Assembly: GCF_900185615.1 (NCBI RefSeq)
Contig: NZ_FYAK01000001.1
Span: 529,701-593,700, forward strand
Source of the DNA: Photobacterium malacitanum
GTDB taxonomy: Bacteria; Pseudomonadota; Gammaproteobacteria; Enterobacterales; Vibrionaceae
Direction: 5' to 3'
DNA: 64,000 bases
Shown: one piece after another, positions 56,784 through 64,000 of the stretch
Position numbering within the stretch: position 1 is the first letter of the stretch
Layout: each line of letters opens with the position of its first letter
Position numbers and translations under genes: made by a program
Notes under the pieces: model-generated
Database searches by the model: none
Seen by the model: only the letters and a program-made list of their open reading frames with translations
What the model was told of the DNA's origin: nothing

Positions 56784-57401
56784 ATGAAACAATACGGCTT
56801 TTATATCGATTCAAGTAAATGCACAGGCTGTAAAACCTGCCAGTTATCCTGCAAAGATAACAAAGACTTAGATGTTGGCGTTAACTACCGTCGCGTGTAT
56901 GAATACGCAGGCGGAAATTGGGTAAAAGAAGGCGATACGTTCCGCCAAGATGTATTCTCTTACTACTTATCCATTGCCTGTAATCATTGTGATGAACCCG
57001 CCTGTGCCAAAGTGTGCCCGTCAGGTGCAATGCACAAACGCGAGCAAGATGGCTTAGTGGTTGTTAATGAAGATATTTGTATTGGCTGTAAGTATTGCAC
57101 CATGGCCTGTCCTTATGGCGCACCACAATACAACGAAGCCAAAGGTCATATGACAAAGTGCGATGGTTGTTTTGAGCGGGTCGAGCAAGGCTTAGATCCC
57201 GTTTGTGTCGGTTCTTGTCCACTACGTGCATTAGAGTTTGGTGATATTACCGAGCTACGTGCGAAATATGGCGCTAATGCTGATGTTGCGCCATTACCGC
57301 CATCATCACACACCAAACCCAATCTTGTAATCAAAGCAAACCGTCATGCTCGCCCTTGTGGAGACAAAACAGGTTTCTTAGCAAATCCTACGGAGGTTTA
57401 A
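56784..57401 (+). CDS. dmsB: DMSO reductase iron-sulfur subunit (DmsB)
   Basis: This encodes 205 residues. Four ferredoxin-type clusters can be read: CTGCKTCQLSCKD, CNHCDEPACAKVCP, CIGCKYCTMACPYG and CDGCFERVEQGLDPVCVGSCP. These make the standard DmsB chain of four [4Fe-4S] clusters. It passes electrons from the menaquinol-oxidising membrane anchor to DmsA. It starts 9 bp after dmsA. Confidence 0.95.
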   Translation: MKQYGFYIDSSKCTGCKTCQLSCKDNKDLDVGVNYRRVYEYAGGNWVKEGDTFRQDVFSYYLSIACNHCDEPACAKVCPSGAMHKREQDGLVVVNEDICIGCKYCTMACPYGAPQYNEAKGHMTKCDGCFERVEQGLDPVCVGSCPLRALEFGDITELRAKYGANADVAPLPPSSHTKPNLVIKANRHARPCGDKTGFLANPTEV

Positions 57402-57402
57402 T

Positions 57403-58248
57403 ATGGCTTGGCATGAATGGCCGCTAATCGTTTTTACTGTATTAGCACAAACAGCTGTTGGCGCTTACCTATTGGTGGGCAGTGTTATTTTACGTAACAC
57501 TCTAACGACAGAAGTCAGTGATCGCTTACATAAAGCGATGTTCTTTATTTGGGTTTTAATGGGCCTAGGTTTTATGGCATCAACCATGCACCTTGGCAGC
57601 CCATTACGAGCATTTAATGCGTTAAATCAAGTGGGAAGCTCATGGCTGTCCAATGAAATTTTCACCGGTAGTCTATTTTTTGCATTAGGGGGAAGTTACT
57701 GGCTATTAGCACTGTTAAAGTTTGGGCCAGTGGCATTACGTAACATCATTTTAGTGGTAGGTATGTTGGTTGGTATCAGCTTTATCTATTCAATGATCAT
57801 GGTGTATTTAATTAGCACAGTACCCACATGGAATAGCCTCTATACACCGCTAGCATTTGTACTAACCACTATCTTATCAGGCTTGATTTTTGGTCACCTA
57901 TTACTGACTATTGCCAAGCATCATAATGCAGACATGGATAATGCATTGCCATTAGTTGGGGCTATTTTTGCCGCGTTATATATTGTGGTTGTGATGGGTC
58001 AGATTATTGACTTGCATAACACGACTTCAGCGTTAGGCTCGGCAATGGATGTGATCCCTAATCTAATCCAATTACAAATACTACGGATCAGTTTATTGTT
58101 TGCGGCGATTATCTGCTGGTTTATTCCACGCCTCATTAAAGCACGACCAACACTGTTCACCATGTTGTTAAGTTTGATCTTTATCTTACTTGCTGAACTC
58201 ACTGGGCGTGGTATTTTTTATGGGCTTCATATGACTGTCGGTCTGTAA
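57403..58248 (+). CDS. dmsC: DMSO reductase membrane anchor (DmsC)
   Basis: This encodes 281 residues with eight predicted membrane helices. It begins MAWHEWPLIVFTVLAQTAVGAYL, as in E. coli DmsC, and has ASTMHLGSPLRAFNALNQVGSSWLSNEIF (a conserved menaquinol-site region) near residue 60. It anchors DmsAB and oxidises menaquinol. It follows dmsB by one base, with an AGGAGGT-like site (ACGGAGGTTTAAT). Confidence 0.94.
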   Translation: MAWHEWPLIVFTVLAQTAVGAYLLVGSVILRNTLTTEVSDRLHKAMFFIWVLMGLGFMASTMHLGSPLRAFNALNQVGSSWLSNEIFTGSLFFALGGSYWLLALLKFGPVALRNIILVVGMLVGISFIYSMIMVYLISTVPTWNSLYTPLAFVLTTILSGLIFGHLLLTIAKHHNADMDNALPLVGAIFAALYIVVVMGQIIDLHNTTSALGSAMDVIPNLIQLQILRISLLFAAIICWFIPRLIKARPTLFTMLLSLIFILLAELTGRGIFYGLHMTVGL

Positions 58249-58286
58249 TATAGCTTTATAATATCAACTAGATGATTTTAAGCTTA

Positions 58287-58318
58287 GGCCTCCAATATTT
58301 TTGGAGGCCTTTTTATTT
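58287..58318. terminator. Rho-independent terminator of dmsABC
   Basis: The hairpin AGGCCTCCAA/TTGGAGGCCT with T-run lies between convergent dmsC and the LprI-like gene. Confidence 0.88.
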
Positions 58319-58337
58319 GTGCTACTAAAACAAAAAG

Positions 58338-58766
58338 TTAGCCAGCATCAACGATTGGCTTAGGCAATACCGCAGCGCTACTGTCCATTGGACGTAGATA
58401 ATTATTCCAAATCGTTAATGTTCGTTGTTGCGTTAATGCAAGTTTACAAGAAAGTGCCATAACACCACGTATTGTGCCCTGCTGCCACTGAGTATATACG
58501 GCATTACATTCTGCTTTTTGATATTCTAGCCATTGCTTTTGTGCTATTTGTATTGCATCAACAAGCTGTTTATCGGTGCTATTTTGCTTGATCGCCTGAG
58601 TTAAATATTGTTGCAACTGTTGATTAGCAACATCAAATTTATTCTCAGCACATTGATTAATTTCAAGCGTTGTATAAGCATTATCACAGTCAATCTTTGT
58701 CGCTTGTGTCGTCGCCATTGCTGAACTTGAGACCAATAACCCACTTATTAAGCATAACTTTTTCAT
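58338..58766 (-). CDS. LprI-family (DUF1311) secreted protein, putative lysozyme inhibitor
   Basis: This encodes 142 residues. The signal peptide is MKKLCLISGLLVSSSAMA. The mature domain is helical with four Cys (IDCDNAYTTLEINQCAENKF, KAECNAVY, LSCKLAL), the DUF1311/LprI pattern likely held by two disulfides. Relatives bind and inhibit lysozyme. It is a single gene. The family call is good; the inhibitory role is inferred. Confidence 0.85.
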   Translation of the reverse strand: MKKLCLISGLLVSSSAMATTQATKIDCDNAYTTLEINQCAENKFDVANQQLQQYLTQAIKQNSTDKQLVDAIQIAQKQWLEYQKAECNAVYTQWQQGTIRGVMALSCKLALTQQRTLTIWNNYLRPMDSSAAVLPKPIVDAG

Positions 58767-58942
58767 TTTACCCTCAGCTATTTTGTTTTCATTATTATTT
58801 GTCTATTTTTATATTAAATAGTTATTATTAAATCGGCCTATAATGCTAAATTATGGTGACGTTTCAAATATAATAAATTATTTAACTAAAATGTGGATTT
58901 TCAATTTTCACATGCGAGTTATAATGAAAATTGAAGTGGCCT

Positions 58943-59004
58943 AATAGGCGATTCACCCTATTTGGCGGACTTATATACCGATTCTCATCATGAATTCGCC
59001 TATT
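58943..59004 (+). promoter_or_regulatory. structured 5' leader of the CNNM/CorC gene
   Basis: A perfect 9-bp inverted repeat AATAGGCGA (58943-58951) / TCGCCTATT (58996-59004) encloses 44 bases. It ends eight bases before the AGGAG ribosome-binding site. The position and stem strength suggest a regulatory RNA element for translation. I could not match it to a known riboswitch class. Confidence 0.5.
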
Positions 59005-59022
59005 TAATTGTTAGGAGTTTTA

Positions 59023-60330
59023 ATGAGTATCGCTATTCTTGTTTTTCTGGTCATTCTTAATGGCTGGTTTGCTATGTCAGAAATAGCCTTAGTAACATCT
59101 CGAAAAAACCGATTACAAGTTCTAGCAGATGAAGGCGTTCCCTCAGCTATTACGGCATTAAAATTAGCCAATAAACCGACTACTTTTTTATCAACTATTC
59201 AAATTGGTATTACCATCATTGGTATTCTAAATGGTGTTATTGGTGAAGCTGCTTTAGCCGGACCTATTTCATCATGGTTGAAATCATTTGGTGTTCAGGC
59301 ACACACAGCATCCATTTCTGCTACCATTATTGCGGTGGTTATTATCACCTATTTTTCAATTGTTGTTGGTGAATTAATCCCTAAGCGCTATGCCCAAGTT
59401 AATGCAGAGCCATTAGCATTACGCGTTGCTCGCCCAATTAGTTTACTGTCATTACTGTCACGCCCCTTTGTTATTTTATTAGCCGGTTCAACCGAATTAT
59501 TCCTGCGCATCTTTAGTAAAAGTACCAATAATAGTAATCATTTAACCGAAGATGATATTAAAGCCATTATTAATGAAGGGTCTCAAACTGGCATTATTCA
59601 TCAACAAGAGCATGCAATGGTACGTAATGTTTTTCATTTCGATGATCGTAAAGTTTCATCCATGATGACGCCAAGGAGTGACATCAGTTATCTCGACCTT
59701 GATCATGCGGTTGAAAGCTATCAACAAAAATTACTCGCAAGCCCTTTTTCGTGCTTGCCGGTATGCAATCATACTATTGATGATGTCAAAGGTACCATCA
59801 CCGCAAAGCAATTGTTACAGTTTGAACTTGATAATCGTAATGATGACTCAAAAAATATTATTGATTATATCACTCAACCACTCTTTATTCCGGAAACCTG
59901 GACTGGTACAGATTTACTTGAAATGTTCCAAGAGTCTGGCAATGAAATTGCTTTTGTTGTCGATGAATATGGAGATATTCAAGGTATTGTAACGCCACTA
60001 GATATCCTTGAGGCGTTAACAGGCAAATTTACCACTCAAGATCCAACCGATGTGTGGTCGCAAAAGATAGCCGATAACCATTGGCATCTTGATGGGCTCA
60101 TTCCTATCACCGTTGTAAAAGATCTCTTAGATTTAAAAAAATTACCTGATGAAGACCAAAATGGCTATCAAACATTGAATGGCATGCTTATGTGGATCAA
60201 AGGCGGTTTACCTCAAACCGGTGATATTATTACTTGGCAACAATGGCATTTTGAAATTCTGGTTATTGATCACAATCGCATCGAGAAAGTGAATGTCTAC
60301 CCATTTGAGACATCTCAGTCTAATGAATAA
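59023..60330 (+). CDS. CNNM (DUF21)/CBS/CorC-domain membrane protein (HlyC/CorC family)
   Basis: The start is the ATG at 59023, with AGGAG five bases upstream; an earlier in-frame start at 59008 is less likely. The product has 435 residues. The N-terminal DUF21 membrane domain (about 1-170, three to four helices, MSEIALVTSRKNRL) is followed by two CBS domains (about 200-320, MMTPRSDI and VVDEYGDIQGIVTPLDILEALTG) and a CorC/HlyC C-terminal domain (about 345-425). Relatives export Mg2+/Co2+ or polyamines (YtfL/PaeA). The old name hemolysin is misleading. Confidence 0.9.
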   Translation: MSIAILVFLVILNGWFAMSEIALVTSRKNRLQVLADEGVPSAITALKLANKPTTFLSTIQIGITIIGILNGVIGEAALAGPISSWLKSFGVQAHTASISATIIAVVIITYFSIVVGELIPKRYAQVNAEPLALRVARPISLLSLLSRPFVILLAGSTELFLRIFSKSTNNSNHLTEDDIKAIINEGSQTGIIHQQEHAMVRNVFHFDDRKVSSMMTPRSDISYLDLDHAVESYQQKLLASPFSCLPVCNHTIDDVKGTITAKQLLQFELDNRNDDSKNIIDYITQPLFIPETWTGTDLLEMFQESGNEIAFVVDEYGDIQGIVTPLDILEALTGKFTTQDPTDVWSQKIADNHWHLDGLIPITVVKDLLDLKKLPDEDQNGYQTLNGMLMWIKGGLPQTGDIITWQQWHFEILVIDHNRIEKVNVYPFETSQSNE

Positions 60331-60338
60331 CCATTATT

Positions 60339-60366
60339 GAGTATCTGCCTTTGTGTGCAGATACTC
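60339..60366. terminator. hairpin between convergent genes
   Basis: A perfect inverted repeat GAGTATCTGC/GCAGATACTC with an 8-base loop lies 9 bp after the CorC-family stop. It has no long T-run. Confidence 0.6.
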
Positions 60367-60379
60367 AGCATGGATTGTA

Positions 60380-60853
60380 TTAATTCACTCGTGACCATGC
60401 ATCACGCCAGTGTTGAGTTTTACCTGGCGCATAACCTTCTAATTCACACCATGGGGTTGCAGGCCAATCGCGACAACGGTAAATATTACCATTTGGCATT
60501 CGCACCCTATCACCAGCACTGTATTTAACTCCGGCACGATAACGGGTAACCTTAAAATTATTTGGTTTAATGTGATTATTGTCGTTATCAATCAGACCTG
60601 CTAATTTCCATGGACCCGATGCATCATCACGTTGAGGGCGATCGCCCTGTGTCCACCACTTGGCGACCCATAAACGGCCTAAATAACGCGCACTATCACC
60701 TTTAGTGTATACGGTTTCTTTGTTCCATCTTTGTAATCCAGGTCGTTCACTTGGCAATACTGTTGGACGCTCATTGGCGTGTACAACTAACGAAATAGAC
60801 GTCAGTGACAAGGCACTGAGTGCACACATAACAAGCAATGCGCTTTTTTTCAT
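60380..60853 (-). CDS. secreted chitin-binding protein (CBM5/12-like)
   Basis: This encodes 157 residues. A signal peptide (about 1-26, ending VVHANE) is followed by a first module (about 43-86) with YTKGDSARYLGRLWVAKWWTQGDRP. This is the CBM5/12 (ChiC/chitin-binding type 3) pattern in which exposed Trp/Tyr stack on chitin. A second, weaker module (about 105-155, YSAGDRVRMPNGNIYRC..W) has a Cys pair. There is no catalytic domain. It probably helps the cell or its chitinases stick to chitin. Confidence 0.82.
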   Translation of the reverse strand: MKKSALLVMCALSALSLTSISLVVHANERPTVLPSERPGLQRWNKETVYTKGDSARYLGRLWVAKWWTQGDRPQRDDASGPWKLAGLIDNDNNHIKPNNFKVTRYRAGVKYSAGDRVRMPNGNIYRCRDWPATPWCELEGYAPGKTQHWRDAWSRVN

Positions 60854-60970
60854 TATCGTAGCTATCCCTATCTACATATTCGACTCATATTGATTGCTGT
60901 ATTTTATAAATTTAACACAGAAAGAACAGCAAATTAGCGCATAATATTGTAAGCAAGGGTATCTAAGTGT

Positions 60971-61252
60971 TTAATAACCGCCGGTTTTACTGTATTCCTG
61001 TTCTGCAAACTTCTTGCCTTCTGCTGCTGCAGCTTGACAAGCTTGTGGGTCAACATCACCACGCTGGATAACATAACGTGTTAATTGCTGGGCTTTTTGG
61101 TTACGATTGAAAAACTCATGGTAGCCGATGTTACGACATAGTTCCCACGATGACACGCCAGCTGCATTATCAACGGTATAACTGTTTGACGGTGTTCCTG
61201 CGCAACCCGTTACTACGATTGCCGCCACCGCCGCTACTATTATCTTTTTCAT
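60971..61252 (-). CDS. small lipoprotein, unknown function
   Basis: The start is the ATG at 61252 (MKKIIVAAVAAIVVTGC); the in-frame ATG at 61273 would add seven residues before the signal. The product has 93 residues. The lipobox is VVTGC (Cys17). The mature part is polar, with two more Cys (ELCRNIGY, PQACQAA), and about 75 residues. I do not recognise a family with certainty. It is a single gene. Confidence 0.75.
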   Translation of the reverse strand: MKKIIVAAVAAIVVTGCAGTPSNSYTVDNAAGVSSWELCRNIGYHEFFNRNQKAQQLTRYVIQRGDVDPQACQAAAAEGKKFAEQEYSKTGGY

Positions 61253-61557
61253 GTTTATCCCTATTGTGAACAACTTATGAATGACACACTCTTTATTATA
61301 TTAAAGGGAATGTTTATTTAGCTGTGATTGTAGTCTACAGCTGAACACTATAACAACTGAATCTATTTATCTTACCATCAACAAGATACATAAATATTGC
61401 AAATATTTCCTTGGTGACGAGTCCAATATTTGGCGCGTATTTTCAGCGACAACTTCTCTTGCCTACACCATTAAATAATTTACTTTTACGCTAGTAATTA
61501 AGCTCAAATTAGCATAAGTTGCGAGGCAATATTAATACTGTGATCAGGATACTTTCC
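61253..61557. other. intergenic region with a short palindrome
   Basis: About 305 bp of A/T-rich DNA lie between two divergent genes. It contains the palindrome AAATATT-GCA-AATATTT at 61393-61409. No gene was seen. Confidence 0.4.
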
Positions 61558-61929
61558 ATGAACAATTTTCAGAGCTACTCTCAGCTCCTTCCTTGCTTTG
61601 ATTGTCGAAAAAATACAGCTGAGTCTGACTTAGGTTGGTTAACACCTGCAATGTATGACAATGTCCAACAACAAATTACCGCAATCATCACAGGTGATAC
61701 TGCTTTTGGTGATGATCTAACAGTAATTATCACTTGTACCCCAGAAGAAGCGCGTGATTACTTATTATTAAATGCATTTGGTTACACTGAAGAAGAGTTA
61801 ACCTCAAATGGTATTGATGCTGATGATCTGAAAGAAATTGAACAAGAAATCGCAGCCAACACAACGGCATTAGGTCAAGTAGCTTTTGAACACGAAATCG
61901 CACTGCAAGCTTGTAGCACTTGTGAATAA
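61558..61929 (+). CDS. hypothetical protein with CxxC pairs at both ends
   Basis: The ATG at 61558 (MNNFQSYSQLL) has an AGGA site and is preferred over an upstream in-frame start at 61519. The product has 123 residues, acidic and soluble. CFDC (Cys13, Cys16) near the N-terminus and CSTC (Cys119, Cys122) at the very C-terminus could together bind one metal ion. The middle is helical (EEARDYLLLNAFGYTEEEL). I do not recognise the family. Confidence 0.7.
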   Translation: MNNFQSYSQLLPCFDCRKNTAESDLGWLTPAMYDNVQQQITAIITGDTAFGDDLTVIITCTPEEARDYLLLNAFGYTEEELTSNGIDADDLKEIEQEIAANTTALGQVAFEHEIALQACSTCE

Positions 61930-61951
61930 TCACAAGTTATAGCATCAAAAA

Positions 61952-61987
61952 ATAAAGCTGTTAGCATTGCTAACAGCTTTATTTTCT
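61952..61987 (+). terminator. Rho-independent terminator
   Basis: The hairpin AATAAAGCTGTTAGC/GCTAACAGCTTTATT lies 23 bp after the stop of the CxxC protein and is followed by TTCTT. Confidence 0.85.
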
Positions 61988-62032
61988 TAAAACTATGTAT
62001 ACCAATATTAACCATAAAATTAATTTTAGCGC

Positions 62033-63373
62033 TTAATATGCTTTTTTATTATACATTGCTTTGTCTGCTAAAATTAACATGTCCCAAAAGTTTGCTATTG
62101 ACTCATCATAAACAACATAACCTGATGTAATACTAATTGGTATTTGCTTACCATCAAATAATATCGCATCTTGAGTTACATCCTTAACTATATCAATAAC
62201 TCTATCTTTAATATTTATACTATCATTTTTAAAATTAATTAATAATAAAAACTCATCACCGCCCAATCTAGCAACGATATCATTTTTCCTCAGATTATTT
62301 TTAATTCTTTTGCTTAATACAGTTAGAACTGTATCGCCTGCGGCATGACCATAACTGTCATTAATATGTTTAAATTTATCGATATCTATATTGACAATAA
62401 TAAATGTTCCATCAATATTACCTAGTTTCGCTTGCTTAAATATTTTAGCTAATTTTTTAATTAAATACCGTCTATTGGGTGTTTTTGTTAATGCATCATG
62501 GTAAGCACGATGTTCGTTAGTAATATATAATAATGCAATACTTAAAAATAACATGATAAAACAAATAAGTAATGGATATGCGATAATTCTGACATTATCA
62601 TTAAAATAATCACTATTACGCTTATTGTCTGAAAGATAAATACCCCATTTTCCATATGGCAACTTAACCTCTTCATAAAAAAGGTAATTATCTATTGCTT
62701 TTGGTTGACCATAAATAAAATTCTGCTGTTGACTATCAGATACATCAACTATCGATAAATCATATTTTTCAAAGTTTTTCATCGCCGTTAATGTTTCAAA
62801 TAATTTATCATAATTAATAACACCACTTATTACTCCCCAGTATCGATTATTATTTGGATAATCATAAAATACTGGAACCCTAACAATTAACGCCTTTCCT
62901 CCTTGAATTAAACTAATGGGTCCAGAAATTAAAATTTGCTTTGTTATTCTTGCTTTTTTTATGTCTTTCCATTGTTCAGGATTATTTTTATAAACAAGTC
63001 CAATCGCTTTAGCATTATTCTCAAAAGGGTAAACAAAATCAATAATATCATTTTTTGCAAATCCGACACTTGTTAGATGTCCGCTTTTAAATATTACAGC
63101 TTCAGATATTCTGTTTAATACTTCATTACGGTTTTCAAAATCTATTGTAGCAATATCTGCCAATGTACTTGTTAAATAGATATCATTAACCAAAGTAGAT
63201 TCTAATTCAAAACGTAATGCAGCTAAGTTTTCTTTTGCTTTGTTATTAATTTCATGAATAAGTTGTTTGTTATAAGTAGAATTAATATTCTCAATAATAA
63301 CAACACCAAAGATAGTTATAATTAACGTAACAATTAAAAATATTATTGTTTTTTGTTTTCTATCCATGGTCAT
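62033..63373 (-). CDS. membrane-bound diguanylate cyclase with CHASE-like sensor
   Basis: This encodes 446 residues. Helix 1 (about 10-30) and helix 2 (about 263-285) bracket a periplasmic sensor of about 230 residues with CHASE-like features (SVGFAKNDIIDFVYPFENNAKAIG). The C-terminal GGDEF domain (about 295-446) has an intact active site, ARLGGDEFLLL, and DKFKHINDSYGHAAGD, so cyclase activity is expected. There is no EAL domain. It should make c-di-GMP in response to an external ligand. It is divergent from the PAS receptor gene. Confidence 0.9.
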   Translation of the reverse strand: MTMDRKQKTIIFLIVTLIITIFGVVIIENINSTYNKQLIHEINNKAKENLAALRFELESTLVNDIYLTSTLADIATIDFENRNEVLNRISEAVIFKSGHLTSVGFAKNDIIDFVYPFENNAKAIGLVYKNNPEQWKDIKKARITKQILISGPISLIQGGKALIVRVPVFYDYPNNNRYWGVISGVINYDKLFETLTAMKNFEKYDLSIVDVSDSQQQNFIYGQPKAIDNYLFYEEVKLPYGKWGIYLSDNKRNSDYFNDNVRIIAYPLLICFIMLFLSIALLYITNEHRAYHDALTKTPNRRYLIKKLAKIFKQAKLGNIDGTFIIVNIDIDKFKHINDSYGHAAGDTVLTVLSKRIKNNLRKNDIVARLGGDEFLLLINFKNDSINIKDRVIDIVKDVTQDAILFDGKQIPISITSGYVVYDESIANFWDMLILADKAMYNKKAY

Positions 63374-63683
63374 GTTCTTTAATATAATTGTTGTTCATTT
63401 TTACCACTCCAATTAAGAGTCAGGTTTATAACAATTTAGTCGCATTTCCTTGCTACCACCATTCTAGACTATTTACTTTATATTTCCAACCGTATGAAAA
63501 CAAAACAAAAAAATTGAGAGATGCATCTAAATTCAACAATATCAGAATTTACCACATACTCGCAACGCTAACATTACCCCTAAAAAAAACAAAACAATGA
63601 TCACAATGTTATTCATAACAATTTACTTTTCAAATTATGGCCTACTATTATAATATCAAACAAAGAGCATATGGTGCACGATA
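63374..63683. other. intergenic region between two signalling genes
   Basis: About 310 bp of very A/T-rich DNA separate the divergent diguanylate cyclase and PAS receptor genes. It should hold both promoters. No gene or clear hairpin was seen. Confidence 0.4.
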
Positions 63684-64000
63684 ATGTTATCTTCTAACTT
63701 AGAACAAGAAATTCAACTTAATTTATCTAGTCAAATCGTCTCAACCACTGATATTGACGGCAACATCACTTATATTAATGATTATTTTTGCGACATATCT
63801 GGCTATTCTCGAGAGGAATTAATTGGACAAAACCACAATATCTTACGTCATCCAGATATGCCCGACTGTGTCTTTGGAGATTTATGGAAAAGCATTAAAC
63901 AACAACGATATTGGCGAGGTGCTGTAAAAAATAAATGTAAGGATGGTAGTTTTTATTGGGTTGATGCTTTTGTTACCCCACTATTTGAAAACAACAAAGT
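63684..64000 (+). CDS. PAS-domain methyl-accepting chemotaxis (Aer-like) receptor, N-terminal part
   Basis: The frame opens at 63684 (MLSSNLEQEIQLN) and continues off the right edge; 105 codons are in the window. The visible part is one PAS domain: STTDIDGNITYINDYFCDISGYSREELIG, then NILRHPDMP, then LWKSIKQQRYWRGAVKNKCKDGSFYWV. The motif HNILRHPDMP is typical of Aer-type and Vibrio MCP PAS domains that sense redox through flavin. The signalling domain is outside the window, so the MCP call is inferred from the PAS subtype. Confidence 0.75.
   Translation, partial: MLSSNLEQEIQLNLSSQIVSTTDIDGNITYINDYFCDISGYSREELIGQNHNILRHPDMPDCVFGDLWKSIKQQRYWRGAVKNKCKDGSFYWVDAFVTPLFENNK

Overview
The window is chromosomal DNA from an AT-rich marine gamma-proteobacterium. 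It is almost certainly one of the Vibrionaceae, and Photobacterium is my best guess. The basis is E. coli/Vibrio-type housekeeping blocks (thrS-infC-rpmI-rplT, pheS-pheT-ihfA, btuCD, yegD, norM, ribE) together with Vibrio-type accessory genes: an AcfD/SslE mucinase, a GH18 chitinase, a chitin-binding protein, DUF3080 and DUF5062 proteins, and a tandem glycine riboswitch. The genus is an inference. I saw no insertion sequence, prophage, CRISPR array or replication origin.

Layout. 1-6000 (minus): N-terminal part of an AcfD/SslE lipoprotein metalloprotease, a hypothetical membrane-anchored protein, a small membrane protein, a YqaB-type HAD phosphatase, a membrane J-domain protein, and an AraC regulator divergent from the GH18 chitinase at 6268. 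7780-11230: tandem glycine riboswitch with an AGCS Na+/amino-acid symporter, then the peptide transporter DtpA. 11758-17404: HiPIP, YegD, a DsbA-like lipoprotein, BtuC-BtuD and AstE. 17598-26391 (mostly minus): ihfA, pheT, pheS, two paralogous small membrane proteins, a 16-unit heptamer tandem repeat, rplT, rpmI, infC (ATT start) and thrS.

26589-36747: yqfB, yniA, a CPXCG protein, ribE, a four-gene GtrB/GtrA/PIG-V-like glycosylation operon, norM, DUF3080 and DUF5062 genes, and four near-identical tRNA-Val(GAC) genes. 36811-45453 (minus): RND pump and adaptor, ApbE, and a HlyD/ABC-ATPase/ABC-permease exporter. 46010-51491: an amino-acid cluster of APC permease, YheO-like regulator, CyuA-type desulfidase/deaminase, RidA and AzlCD exporter. 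51631-58766: YgiW-like protein, an outer-membrane barrel, then TorD-type chaperone and NapF-like ferredoxin divergent from dmsABC, then LprI. 59023-64000: CNNM/CorC protein behind a structured leader, chitin-binding protein, small lipoprotein, a CxxC protein, a CHASE-like/GGDEF diguanylate cyclase, and the start of a PAS chemoreceptor.

The accessory genes suggest a particle- or host-associated lifestyle: mucin and chitin degradation, peptide and glycine uptake, sulfur amino-acid breakdown, and anaerobic respiration on DMSO/TMAO-like acceptors. The best candidates for something undescribed are the compact periplasmic glycosylation operon (29290-32498) set between ribE and norM, and the CyuA/RidA/AzlCD/YheO cluster with a repeated TGCAACTT motif in its divergent promoter region. 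All functions were assigned by reading motifs and recalling families; no database search was run.
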